Assembly (NCBI GenBank): GCA_039111635.1
Contig: JBCAQO010000006.1
Span: forward strand, 558,001-622,000
Source: Heterobasidion occidentale
Lineage: Eukaryota; Basidiomycota; Agaricomycetes; Russulales; Bondarzewiaceae
Length of the DNA stretch: 64,000 nucleotides
Reading direction: 5' to 3'
Shown here: positions 46,951-57,230 of the stretch, in pieces
Position numbering within the stretch: position 1 is the stretch's first letter
Layout: the number at the start of each line of letters is the position of its first letter
Translations under genes and position numbers: made by a program
The notes under the pieces: model-generated
The model's database searches: none
Seen by the model: only the letters and a program-made list of their open reading frames with translations
What the model was told of the DNA's origin: nothing

Positions 46951-48262
46951 TCATTCGAGTGGATTCGTCCGGCCCGCCTGCAGGGTAGAGCAAAAGAAGG
47001 TATGAGCGGCCGAACAAGGAACGCGCGCTCAAGCGAAGAAGAAGAGGCGGCGGACGGACGGACCTGGACGTCGCCCCCCGATCGGGCCCCTCGCTGCACC
47101 CGCACAACCACTCCGTCCACCACCGCACCGGCTTCTCCCCCGCTCCTCCTCGCCGCCCGCCGCCCCTCCGCGGGCCCCTCGGCCCCCCGTCCTGGTAAAC
47201 GCCGGCGGCGGCATGGGCTCCGGCGGCCGGTTCGCGTGGGGCGTCGCCGTGCGCGGCGGCGGCGTCCGTGGCTGCGGCAGCCCGAGCGGCTCGGGCGGCG
47301 CGAACCCCGGCTTCGCGCCCGCGCCGCCGCCGTCTGCGGAGGGCGGCAGCGCGTTGACGAAGAGGGAGGAGGAGGAGGAGCCACCGTAGGGGTCCCGAAA
47401 GGGGTTTTCGGTTTCGGGCGTGAGCGTCGCGGCGGAGGGGGGCGTCGGCGGGCGGGAGGGCGTGGGCGAGAGCGGGAGGGGCGGGGAGAGGGCGTGCGGG
47501 CCGGAGAGTGTGGAGAGCGGGACCGCGTCGGTGTCGGTGTCGGCGTCGTCGGAGGTGTGGAGGGCGTGGTGCGCGCCGACGCCGGCGGTGGGCGCGCGCG
47601 AGGACCAGAGGTGCGAGGCGCGCCGCGCGACGCCGGCGACGACGGAGGGCGGCGCGGCGGTTGCGAGTGAGGACGATGCGGCGGCGGAGGAGGCGGCGGC
47701 AGCGACCGCGTCGCGTGCGGATTTCCGGCGTTGGCGTTCTGCGATTTCCCAGCGCCTGAGAGTCTAGTGTGTGCGCGCGCGTGCGTAGGAGCATAACGAA
47801 GAGTGGTAGGTGCGAGAAGCGGGGATGCGAGACGTGAGTGCGTGGACGGCGCGAGAGGCGTGTGTGGGGCGGGGTTCGAGCGACGAGCGCAACGCACCTC
47901 TTCGATCCGCCGCGTTTCTGCGTCGCCGTCGGTCGTGGGCGGGTAGTGCTCCTGCGCGGCGCCGTCCATCTGCCGGAGCGCCTCGTCCGTCCCGCCGTCT
48001 GCGTACGTCGCCTCGAGCGGCCGCGCGGAGCCCTTGCCCTTGCCGTTGGTGCCGTTGGTGCCCTGGGTGCTCGCCCCTGCGCACTGTGTGCCGTGGGCGT
48101 CCGGGGCTCGGTTTCGAACTCGTCGTATTCGTCGTCATCGTTGTCGTCATGCTCATCCCAGGCGCCCCGCCGGCCGAGGTCCGCTTCGCTCGGGGAGGGC
48201 GGGAGCGAGGGAAGCGGGTGCGGCGAGGCGCTGCGTCCCTGCGTCGCGGTGTCGAACGCCAT
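46951..48262 (-). CDS. Basidiomycete protein of unknown function with WLCGC C-terminus
   Basis: The start at 48262 gives MAFDTATQGRSASPHPLPSL and a Ser/Pro-rich stretch, then an acidic DEHDDNDDDEYDEFETEPR. The middle reads TNGTNGKGKGSARPLEATYA, DGGTDEALRQMDGAAQ and then RRWEIAERQRRKSARDAVAA, an amphipathic helix. A long Ser/Pro tail follows, with PETENPFRDPYGG. The C-terminus is VRWWTEWLCGCSEGPDRG and, after an intron, AGRTNPLE with stop at 46951. I recall this C-terminus as recurrent in Agaricomycetes but know no function; the CGC could be palmitoylated. The frame breaks at least twice. One break is at a six-G run near 47,073-47,078, where one more G would restore GPDRGGDVQ. Confidence 0.55.
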
Positions 48263-50290
48263 AAATGAGAAATCAGATCTGAGGTGCGGGTGCTATGTGT
48301 ACGGCGGCGGTCGTCGTCGTGTGGGCGTGGTTGTCGTCGTCGTCGGCTTGAGCCGTCTGCGGAGGGCGAGGAAGGGGCGTTGTGCGTTGCAGAGCCGCAC
48401 CCGGGGTCTGCGATTTGGGACGAGGAAGGGCCTGTCTGGACTCTGGAATGTTGACGCAACCGTGATTACCAAGCCTGAAGCCTCCTACTATCCTGCCCTA
48501 ACCAACGCGCTCATGTTCTCACACGCAGAATTTCTCATGCTTCGGAAGACAGATGTTTTCTTATTCCTTGAGACTTAGTCGAGCGTGCCAGACTTACGCC
48601 AGGATTGCTCGGAAATCATAAGGAATTCAACCGGTGTGGCGCCTTGTGGCACACGCCGTGGCACCGTGGCGGCAGCCGCGGCATTACCAGTCCGAGCGTC
48701 CGACTGTAGCAAGATCGACATCATCGTAGAATACGGGCCTACAGTACACTAGCCATCGAGGCGCCTCAACGATAGATGCGATCGAGCGAGAATCTGAGAA
48801 CCGAGACTAGACGCAGCGACAACGAGTGATTCCTCGAGCGCGCTGGCGCCGGAATTTTCGGGACTGCTCGTCTGCTAGCCTTACAGATGATCAGGAGATG
48901 CGACCTAAGCGAATGCCGAAGGCATAGTCCATTCGAGCGCTAGTGCTTCATCATCCCAGCAGGGATAGATACGTGCGGAGGGAGGTCTGGTTGGAGGACA
49001 ATTCTCCCTGCCCAGAGCCATATGCAATATGGTGGTTTGGGCTGGCCGGGAGACGCGGTGACGACGATGCGCGCGTACTTGTATGTTATGGAGAGCCTGG
49101 TTAGAGTCCACATCTGGTGTACGTCTGGTGGACGATGTTGCGTTCGATGCCTTCGGTCACGACTAGGCAGTTCTCGTCAGCCTCCCTGAAAAGAATTTCG
49201 GTAACACTCACATGTGCTGCTGTACCCTCGTCTACTCGCATCGGCTCACAAAGGACGGATCACGCACCCAGTTACTTGAATCGCGCGAGATCAATGCGGC
49301 ATTCTCAAAAACATGCGGCACAACCTAGCACAACCCCGCTCGCGCTGAACAGGACGAGCTTGATCCCGATGGGCTACCCCGTCTGCGCCCGCAGCGATCA
49401 GGAAGGATACATGTATCTGGATTTTTCAGGTTGAGGGAAGGTGGTGATTTCGAAGAGAGGGCGAACGGCGGGAAGAGAGCGACAGGATCGCCTAGGTTAG
49501 GAGGTACGTCGTTCCCTACTGAAAAACGGGAAGTCAGTGCGCCGTGAAGAGTACTGAAACCTTGCCCACTTGCCTGGGCGGGAGCGATTATGTGGTATGT
49601 ACCAGCTGTCAATTTCGAGGATGCGGAGATGGATGAGAGAGCTAATGAAAGACGCAGGCGTCCTTGATCATGACCAAAACGACCAGCGTCTCCTTCCCTC
49701 AATTTTTTCGCTTTACAATCATCATCGATGGCAGTAATATCAAGCTGTATAGTGTTGATTTCGAGACTCCTGAGCTCGTCCGTCCATTCCAGACATCGTG
49801 CAGAGGCAAGGGCTGCTTGGGATCGATCACAGACAAAACAAGTGTGCGCAGCCATGCAGACGCCGGCAGTCTCGAAGTTTCCTTGTCTTCTCTCTTCTTC
49901 ATTTTATTTTCGGGCAACAGATTTTCCTCCAATTACCCGTAACAGGCCTTAACAGGTCCGGATGGACATCGCTGGAGCACAATGGGGCGAATTGAATGTC
50001 GTGGTGTATGTGCATTCCGTTCTTGACCGACATATGACCCTGCAGACCCGAGCAATTTGCCGCCTCTTCGTCGCAGCATCACGTCCGATCCAATCAGTGC
50101 TGGTTTTGTGATCTCTCCTCCCACTGTTGGTACGCTGGGCCTATTTTGCGGACTATTCCCTGCGCGCAGCATCATCCTGTCTTCCTTCTTGCCCCGCAGT
50201 ACCTGCCATCTTTCAGCTCATACAAATGTCGCTCCCTTGCCTCACTTATCTGCTGCGCCCCTCCAAATCTCTGCACAGAACTACCTAACG
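48263..50290. other. Two-kb gap upstream of the BTB pair
   Basis: No convincing gene. A minus-strand frame at 49325-49855 (TAGTYHIIAPAQASGQGFST) and short frames at 48905-49111 look weakly protein-like, but I could not join them into a family I know. The promoter of the first BTB unit lies at the right end. Confidence 0.4.
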
Positions 50291-51240
50291 ATGGCGTCCT
50301 CCACCGTCACTCTCGTTAGCACAGCCGCCGGTCCACCATTTGCAGATGCTGATGCCGACCTTGTCCTCCGCTCCTCCGACAACGTCGACTTTCATGTTCA
50401 CAAATTCCTTCTATCCCTCGCCTCCCCCGTGTTCAAAGACATACTGTCCATTCCTGATACGACAACCCACTCCGACGCCAGCGACGAGCCCCATGATGCC
50501 GATGAGTTCAAGGATGGTCTCCTGGTCATTCCCGTTGCAGAACATCGTCAAATCTTGGAGAATCTGCTTCGTTTGGTGTATCCTACCGACAACGGGAAAC
50601 TTCCCGACCTGTCATCTGTTCGTGAATTGTTTCGGGCATTGGACAAGTATGGGATGCTCGACTTGTTTCCCCAGACCCTCGATCAAAACCTGCGGGACAT
50701 AGCTAGGGCTCACCCATTCGCGGCGTACGCCATTGCATGCCGTTATCAGAAGTTGACACTCGCCAACGAGATCGCTCCTTTCACACTCCAACAACCTTTT
50801 CTAGCCGACAGCTTCGACGAAGAGGACGTGGATCGCATCACGACATGCTAATACAATCAGCTTCACCAGTATCACCAGAAATGCCGTGATTTGGCTCTCC
50901 GAGCAGTTCAGGCTTTCAACCGACAGGACCACGGCCCTCAATTTTACCTTCCGTGTCACTGTCCTCGGGCTTCCTTCCACACGGGAAGTTTTATAAAATT
51001 GCCCACATGTTATCTCAACCGTTGTGAGGCAGACCTCAAAATCACCCCCTACTGGCAGACTGTGGTGGCCGACGAACTCCTCATGTGGTTGATCACAGTA
51101 GTGCTAGACTGTGATCTTCATCGTCGTTATGTAAATGAAATCCTTCAACTGTGTCATCGCCTAGAAACACAGATTAAATCGGAAATTGAACAGGTGAGCT
51201 TCATCATCCTGCTACATCATAATTTGACTTGGAGCAGTAA
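50291..51240 (+). pseudogene. BTB/POZ protein unit 1, interrupted by an in-frame stop
   Basis: A member of the Agaricomycete BTB/POZ family; function unknown, BTB folds mediate protein-protein contacts, often with Cullin-3. The start MASSTVTLVSTAAGPPFADA leads into the signature DLVLRSSDNVDFHVHKFLLS LASPVFKD, then LLRLVYPTDNGKLPDL, FRALDKYGMLDLFPQTL and HPFAAYAIACRYQKL. At 50849-50851 a TAA replaces the codon for Gln seen in the sibling unit (CQYQLL versus here C-stop-YNQL). Coding sequence continues afterwards for about 110 codons (YHQKCRDLALRAVQAF, CHCPRASFHTGSF, YLNRCEADLKITPYW) up to EIEQ and a good donor at 51194. If the acceptor at 51237 is used, the next codon is TAA (51238-51240). Either a truncated 186-residue protein or a recent pseudogene. 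Confidence 0.7.
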
Positions 51241-51257
51241 TCGAATTGGTGAAACAG

Positions 51258-52220
51258 AATGCCCTCCCATTTCCACAAGATCCACAGGAAGGCCCTTTCA
51301 TAATCGAAAAGACGTCTTCCCTCGCCTTTTCTACGGACGCCACCGTAGATCTTATCCTTCGCTCCTCTGATAACGTCGACTTTCACGTTCATAGTTGGAT
51401 TCTGTCGAAAGCGTCCCCAACTCTCAAACGTACTATTCTTTCAGAAGCGCATCGTCGGGGACCCAGTGATGATGGAGTCAGGATCATACAGATGACGGAA
51501 AACCATCAAGCGCTCGAAAGCATTCTTCGCCTGACTTGTCCCACAGACAACCCAAAGCAAATGTTGACGTCCAAAATGGAGCACAGTAGGATGCCTGAGA
51601 GCGATATACCGTTTGTCCATGAATTATTCCAAGCGGTGGCGAAGTATGGGATGCTGGACCTGTTCCCTCAAACTCTCGAGGGTGTTCTGTTGGACATTGC
51701 AGTGACTCGACCATTCGCAGCGTATGCCGTCGCATGCCACTATCGAATGTTTAAGACTGCAAACAGTCTGGCACGCCTCACATTCCGGATGCCCTTCTTG
51801 GCCGATATCTTCAGCGGACAGGATCTCAAATTGATGACACCCTGCCAATACCAACTCCTCTTGCGATATCGCCAGAAGTGCTCTGACTCGGCTACCGAAG
51901 GGCTCGTAAGCGATCGGATCCCACCCGAGACATTGCATGTCGCGAGATGCTCGACTTGTGGCAGGGCTCAGAAACACTCTCTTTCAAAGTGGTCCGTCCA
52001 GTACCTCGAGGACTGCAAAGCAGTTGTCCAAACACAACCGCTCGGGGATTCCCTCTTGGGTGATGCACTTCTTCTACAGATGGTCAGAAAAGCAGCAGAG
52101 TGCCGGTCTTGCCGGAAGTCTCTAGAGAAGCTGCGTCGATGCAGTCTACTGCTCAAGGATCACGTTTCATCTGTCATTGACAAGGCGAGCTCCACTTCCT
52201 GGCCCCATATATGCCTCTGA
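51258..52220 (+). CDS. BTB/POZ protein unit 2, start codon not visible
   Basis: A second family member in tandem with unit 1: TVDLILRSSDNVDFHVHSWIL, SKASPTLKRTILSEAHRRG, MTENHQALESILRLTCPTDN, VAKYGMLDLFPQTLEGVLLD, RPFAAYAVACHYRMFKTANS and MTPCQYQLLLRYRQKC, with cysteine pairs CSTCG and CRSCRK near the C-terminus and SVIDKASS at the end. No in-frame ATG precedes the BTB domain. The frame opens at an acceptor (GAAACAG at 51,257) in phase with the donor that ends unit 1, so the simplest model is a double-BTB protein produced by splicing 51194-51257. A non-ATG start or an unseen upstream exon are alternatives. The last intron donor may be AAG|GCGAGC (52,18x), another GC donor. Confidence 0.65.
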   Translation, partial: NALPFPQDPQEGPFIIEKTSSLAFSTDATVDLILRSSDNVDFHVHSWILSKASPTLKRTILSEAHRRGPSDDGVRIIQMTENHQALESILRLTCPTDNPKQMLTSKMEHSRMPESDIPFVHELFQAVAKYGMLDLFPQTLEGVLLDIAVTRPFAAYAVACHYRMFKTANSLARLTFRMPFLADIFSGQDLKLMTPCQYQLLLRYRQKCSDSATEGLVSDRIPPETLHVARCSTCGRAQKHSLSKWSVQYLEDCKAVVQTQPLGDSLLGDALLLQMVRKAAECRSCRKSLEKLRRCSLLLKDHVSSVIDKASSTSWPHICL

Positions 52221-53279
52221 CCACACATCGATCGGAGTAGGTACCCCCTCCTTTCCCAGAGGCTGTCACCAAAAAGGAAGACCGTGATCAACGCCGACGT
52301 CGTAACGGAATTCATGCACACCACCGAACTAATAGACGGTACTCGACAGAAGATAGCCTTGATATCGATTGACAGAAGCATTTCTGCTTGGTCTCTGACA
52401 TCCCTGTATGGAGTGGTTTGTACGATACACGGGTTGTGTTAGTAAAATGCACGGGTTGAAATTTTGGTACATCGTCGCTTATCGTCGCACGTTGTCGAGA
52501 GAAAGTGGACGTCTTCACACACTCGCCTGGCCACGGACGTCCCCGCCAGATGTCATCATATTTCTTGCGCTGCGATGTTATTCGTGCTATAACGCTGATC
52601 GCTGGTGAGCAACTTGTAGAGCAATGCGTGCAGTCCTGCGCCAGAGGACTGTGCCATCATGGCTCTTGAAAATTGCGTTACTTCTCTGCAACGCATACAT
52701 AGGATGCACATGTCTGTGTTCGTCGTCCAATGTCGAAGCTCGAAGCTCGGCAACGTCCTCACCATGCTCAGGTCGCGCTCCTCTCGTCCAGGCCCATCAT
52801 CCATCTGATCTCCCAGATATGACCTTATATCTACAGGCTGTTGGATACAAGGGACGAGTTGCATATCCAGACAACTGAATCAGCGTACTGCATCCTCCAC
52901 CCTCCCAACATCACAATCCACACATTCCACGTACCTACGCCTCACCTCCAACATCCCCAAACTACCTAGCTCGACTCAAAATCAACACATCGACGCACCA
53001 CCAATTTATCAAACCAGCCTGATCGCTCACTTCACGGTAAGGTATCGATTGTCCACAGCCTAATGTCCAACAAATCAGATTAATGTATGAAGAGGACGAA
53101 CCACTAACGAAACAGATGCGTGACACACGATGGCACCACCGAACCCAGCGTTACACACACCACCAGTATGCGTGCAGCACGCCCTTCCCACCCCATACCC
53201 GCTCTGCTCCTCGCTGTCCAGTCCACTCGACGCTAAACGCCCGCGCGCTCTCCCACCCCCATTCCCCTCCCCGCGGCGC
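52221..53279. other. Intergenic region after BTB pair
   Basis: About 1.06 kb of AT-richer sequence holding the 3' UTRs of convergent genes. Minus- and plus-strand frames of up to 102 codons are unsupported. Confidence 0.5.
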
Positions 53280-55111
53280 TCAGAACTTGCGATCGTGGGT
53301 ATACGGCGTGCTCATTACGAGCTCCTCGTTCTCGTTCCCCTGCTCGTACGAGGCGTCGTCCGACACGTAGTGCCGCAGACCGCTGCTCTTCGTTGGCGCG
53401 GCGTGCTGCACGAGCGGCGCCTGCGAGTCGTCGCCCGACAGCGGCCCGTCGCGGCTGTACATCGTGCTTCGCGGGCTCCCGGCCGCGCCCGAGGAGAAGA
53501 TCGACGCGCGGGCGGTGTCACGCATCTGGAGGATGTTTTGGCGGAAGGCGTTCTGGAGGCGAGGAAATGGACAAAGACAGGGGCGGAGCGGGGGTGAGGA
53601 GGGTGGACGCTGAATGTCAGATGGCTGTAAGAGAAAAGAGAAGGCGGGCGTACCTGCTCGCGCCAGTATTGCAGACGCTTCTCACGCTCCGTGTCGCGCT
53701 GGCGGCCGTGGAAGAAGAACAGCGCAAACAGCGTCCCGAACATACCTGCAGATGGCGGTATATGCGTCAATTCCCTCGCTCCAAACGTCATTCGACGACT
53801 CACCTCCAAATATGCCGATGGCGATCACGACGTACACCCACACCCCGACGTGATGTGGCTCGCGCGGGTCTTTGCCGCATACGCCGGAGGCGAGGCAGTT
53901 GTAGGACAGACACCTATGGAAGGTTTCGCGTAAGCCAGTCTCCATGAGTAAATCTCAGAAAAGTGAATAGGTCTCGGGTAAGCCAGTCTCCGAGACTGAG
54001 TCTCAGAAATAGGTCTCGGGTAGGCCAGTCTCCGAGACTGTCTCGGGTAAGTGTCTCGGAAGGTGAGTAGGTCTCGGGTCGCAAGTTTCAACTGAGTTCA
54101 CAGCCTCAGAGCGTCCAGAGAAAATGGTAGGGAGAATGGCAGGAAAGGCAGGATACGAAAGACGCACTCTTTGTCGGCAGAGCAGCTGGCGGCGAGTGCG
54201 TTCTGCTGTATGCAGACCTTCTGTTGCGAGTCACAGTACAACCCGATCCGGCAATTATCTCTGTTTAAACACCGGGAATACGCCGGCGCAGATTCCCAAT
54301 GCGGACGGCGGGCGTCAGTGCTCAAAATGGAAGCGCGAGGGTGGGGGCGGTGAAGGCAGAGAATGCATTACCTGGACACAATATCGATGAATTCTGTGCC
54401 GTCCGTGCCGTAGGCTGTGAACCCGGTGTTTTCGACCTCGCAGGTCTGTCCCACGGTCACGTTGGCGAATCTTTCCGCCGGGCGAGGGTCAGCGCTCTCT
54501 GATCGCATTTCGGCGGGTGGAGGGTGGCGGAAGGCAAGGAGGATGGGGAAAAGACGCAAAAAGACATACGTGCATATGAAGTTAAGACAGACGGAGCCGT
54601 TCACGTTCAAGCCGCGCGCAGACTCGTCTCTGAGCTCCTTGAAGTTGTCCGGGGCGAGACACTCGTCTGCACTCGCGCACGGTCCACATCATCACGCGCC
54701 GCCACCGACCACACAATGCACGTCAGCATTTCCTCGCTCGAGCGCCAGGAAGCACAGCCAAGCGCTACCCGAGACAAGCATGCACGCACCGTCGCGATCA
54801 AACTGGCACGCACTGCCGACGGGCATCTTGAGGAGACACTCGGAGCCCTCGTCGGGGCAGAACGAGCTCGAGTTGCAGCGGGTCGGCAGATCGATGCTGT
54901 CGGGCCATCCGAGCGGGAACTCGTCCTTCCTGCAGCGCTTCGGGTCGCACTTGCCGTTGTTGCACCACGTCGTCGCGTTGCAGTCCGAGGAGTACTGGAG
55001 GGTGCCCGTGCGCAGCCCGTTGTGCGCAGGGTCGCAGGTGTCGGTGTCTTGGCCGTGCGCGAGGGAGAGCAGGGAGGAGAGGAAAAGGAGCGTGGGCGAG
55101 AGGAGAAACAT
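53280..55111 (-). CDS. Cysteine-rich type I membrane protein of unknown function
   Basis: The start MFLLSPTLLFLSSLLSLAHG is a clear signal peptide, followed by a cysteine-rich ectodomain: DTCDPAHNGLRTGTLQYSSD, CNATTWCNNGKCDPKRC, FCPDEGSECLLKMPVGSAC, VNGSVCLNFIC, NCRIGLYCDSQQKVCIQQNA LAASC and CLSYNCLASGVCG, which alternates C-x-C pairs much like small EGF-like or disulfide-stapled modules. A single transmembrane helix (VGVWVYVVIAIGIFG plus GMFGTLFALFFFHG) is split by an intron and followed by a basic cytoplasmic segment RQRDTEREKRLQYWREQ and a Ser-rich tail ending TPYTHDRKF. N-glycosylation sites are plausible (NATT, NGSV). About six introns; the one at about 53,926-54,150 contains a short tandem repeat. 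Function is unknown; the design suggests a surface receptor-like or wall-associated protein. Confidence 0.75.
53930..54085. repeat. Short tandem repeat inside an intron
   Basis: About four units of 27-48 nt built on GTAAGCCAGTCTCCGAGACT and TCTCAGAAATAGGTCTCGG, with several copies of GTCTCGG. The repeats lie inside the intron between DKE and CLSYNC of the cysteine-rich membrane gene, on the plus strand orientation. Confidence 0.75.
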
Positions 55112-55607
55112 CGAGGGCGGCGGCGTTGAGACTTTGAGAGAAAGGGGTTTCTAGGGAAAAGAAAGAGAGAGGCAACTCAGCAGCGGGCGCTTCCACGGCG
55201 GCGGAGACTCGAGAACCGCCCCACCCCATTAGGTAAGCCCGCTGTCCCAAAGCGGTAGCACCGACTCAATAGCACTCGAATTGAATTGCTCGAACGCGTC
55301 CATCGCTCACAGAGCCTCGACTCTGCGGATGTTTCGTGCGCGAGAGTGAGACCCGATGCCCGACATTCAGTTCGCTAACATTCTGTCTCTAGGCCTGCAG
55401 CGCCTCCTCCATTACCAGCCTAGAACTCACAACCTCTCTCTTACGAAACCTCACAGCCCGAGCCCCTCTCGTCTATATAAACCCCCATGGTTTGCAGGGA
55501 AGCCCTCACCAACTTGACTTTGACCACTTTTCCCCCACATCGCTCTACTACCACGTCTTAACGCTTTTTACCAACTTATCTACCCTTTGCTCAACCATCT
55601 CTGCGAG
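55112..55607. promoter_or_regulatory. Divergent promoter region with TATA box for repeat-protein gene
   Basis: About 500 bp between two divergent genes. TATATAA at 55,474-55,480 lies 128 bp upstream of the ATG at 55608 and is the only clear TATA-like element. Confidence 0.5.
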
Positions 55608-57230
55608 ATGTTTTCATTCAAGAACCTCTACTATGCTGTCATGTTGATCATGCAGGTTGTCCTCACCGCGTTGATCGCGGTCGCTGTCTACGTAAGTCCT
55701 CTCGTTGATGTCTCCTCCATCGACGTGCATTTACTCACCTTCTCGTTTTTTTGTTCATGCACGCAGATCATCTGTGTCGTCATTAAGTACCTCGCTGGCC
55801 GAGTTCTCAATGGCGACAAAGACACGAAGGTCGACGCCGTCTCTTCATCCCCAGAGTCGCTGGTCGACTCCACCATCGCCGCCTCATCCTCGCTTGATAC
55901 CCCTATCTCGGCGACCGCGCAGGACGCGGCGCCCACCAAGCGCATCAAGGCGAAACAGCCGCGCACCGTCCCCAGACAGTCCCATATCACCTCGGGGGAG
56001 ATGCTAGTCACCTACTACCGCCGGCCCAACCTTTTCCGCGCCTCGACCTACACCAGTCTGTACGGCTCGATGGTCGCCTCCATGCGCATGAACCGCACTC
56101 CCTCCATCGAGTCCGAGTTATCCGTGTTATCCATCCCCTCCACCATGTCCACCGCGTCCACCTCATCCGCCCCGTCCTCCTCCTCTGCGCCGTCCACTTC
56201 ATCCACCTCATCCACCCGTCCGCAGAGGCCCAAGGGCCCCACCCGCCGCCCCGCCTTCTTCCGTCTCCCCACCTCCTGCAGGATCACGCGCAAGTCCGTC
56301 GCCGCCGCCCTGCAGCGCCCCAAAACCCTCTTCCGCCGCCCCGCCTTCCTCCGCCTCCCGACCCAGTTCAGACTTGCTCGCAAGTCAAAGGCGGAGAGCC
56401 CCGCGCCGCGACCCACACCCACGCGCGGCCTCGCAACTCTCGACATCCCTACCGTGCAGAGCCTCGAGCTCTCCCTCATCCCCCGCGCCGCAGCCACCGA
56501 GTGCATTTCCGCCCCTATCTCGGTGCCCGAGCCCAGAACGGTCCAGAGACCGACGCTCTCGCGCCGCCTCGCGTTCCGCGACACCTCCCGGGCACAGCTG
56601 ATCGACTGTCTCGTCCGCCTCGACGTCCGCCTCCCCCGCTCTGTGCTCCTCGAGCACTCTGCGACGGCGCAGCGGCCCAAGCTCGTGCGCCGCAACGCCA
56701 GCCCGCCCCTCACGAAGTCGATGATGACCGTCGCGGTCAAGCGTCCCACCACCCTCGTGCGCCGCGACGCGATCCGCTGCCTCCCATCAGCGGCAACCAC
56801 TCTTTCCGCACAGCGGCCCGCCATCATCCGCCGCGACGCGTGCCGCCATCTCCCGACAGAGTTGAAGTCTATGCTGCCTCAGCGGCCCGTCATCATCCGC
56901 CGCGATGCGTGCCTCTACCTTCCTGCAGAGCTGAAGTCTGCTCTAGCACAGAGGCCCACCATCATCCGCCGCGACGCGTGCCTCTACCTTCCTGCAGAGC
57001 TGAAGTCTGCTCTGGCACAGAGGCCCACCATCATCCGCCGCGATGCTTGCCGCCACCTCCCGACAGAGTTGAAGTTGACTCTGTCGCAGCGGCCGGTCAT
57101 CATCCGCCGCGACGCGTGCCTCTCCCTTTCTGCAGAGCTGAAGTGTGCTCCGGCACAGAGACCGAAAACGCTCATACGCCGCCACGCGCACCATGTTCTT
57201 CCCGCCTGCGCGCGCACCCCTTCCCCTTGA
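55608..57230 (+). CDS. Membrane-anchored protein of tandem 23-residue QRPxxxRRxA repeats
   Basis: About 515 residues after splicing one 75-nt intron (55692-55766). The N-terminus MFSFKNLYYAVMLIMQVVLT plus IICVVIKYLAGRV forms a hydrophobic region that looks like a membrane anchor. A Ser/Thr-rich linker follows (SSAPSSSSAPSTSSTSSTRP). From about residue 200 the protein is built of units based on QRPxxxRRxAxxxLP: early units are loose (QRPKGPTRRPAFFRLPT, QRPKTLFRRPAFLRLPT); from 56670 they become regular, with a 69-nt period and starts at 56670, 56739, 56811, 56880, 56949, 57018, 57087 and 57156. Two neighbouring units, beginning 56880 and 56949, share QRPxIIRRDACLYLPAELKS. Each regular unit carries an Arg-Arg, often a Cys, and an LPAELK helix-like segment. 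I recognise no family. The product is very basic. Confidence 0.8.
   Translation: MFSFKNLYYAVMLIMQVVLTALIAVAVYVSPLVDVSSIDVHLLTFSFFCSCTQIICVVIKYLAGRVLNGDKDTKVDAVSSSPESLVDSTIAASSSLDTPISATAQDAAPTKRIKAKQPRTVPRQSHITSGEMLVTYYRRPNLFRASTYTSLYGSMVASMRMNRTPSIESELSVLSIPSTMSTASTSSAPSSSSAPSTSSTSSTRPQRPKGPTRRPAFFRLPTSCRITRKSVAAALQRPKTLFRRPAFLRLPTQFRLARKSKAESPAPRPTPTRGLATLDIPTVQSLELSLIPRAAATECISAPISVPEPRTVQRPTLSRRLAFRDTSRAQLIDCLVRLDVRLPRSVLLEHSATAQRPKLVRRNASPPLTKSMMTVAVKRPTTLVRRDAIRCLPSAATTLSAQRPAIIRRDACRHLPTELKSMLPQRPVIIRRDACLYLPAELKSALAQRPTIIRRDACLYLPAELKSALAQRPTIIRRDACRHLPTELKLTLSQRPVIIRRDACLSLSAELKCAPAQRPKTLIRRHAHHVLPACARTPSP
56670..57227 (+). repeat. Tandem 69-nt coding repeats (23-residue units)
   Basis: Eight units with consensus QRPxIIRRDACxxLPAELKSxLx. 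Spacing is 69 nt except one 72-nt unit (56739-56810). The best-conserved pair starts at 56880 and 56949. The nucleotide sequence is conserved too (CAGCGGCCC...ATCATCCGCCGCGA), indicating recent unit duplication. Confidence 0.85.

Noticed and set aside
46839..48578. Long open frames on several strands and frames (up to 472 codons)
   Set aside because: Very high GC content suppresses stops. Only the path with acidic, helical and WWTEWLCGC segments looks like protein; the Arg/Pro-rich alternatives are shadows.
49325..49855. Minus-strand frame with TAGTYHIIAPAQASGQG, considered as a lectin or I66 protease inhibitor
   Set aside because: The start resembles such small secreted fungal proteins, but the remaining blocks do not align and frames change with stops.
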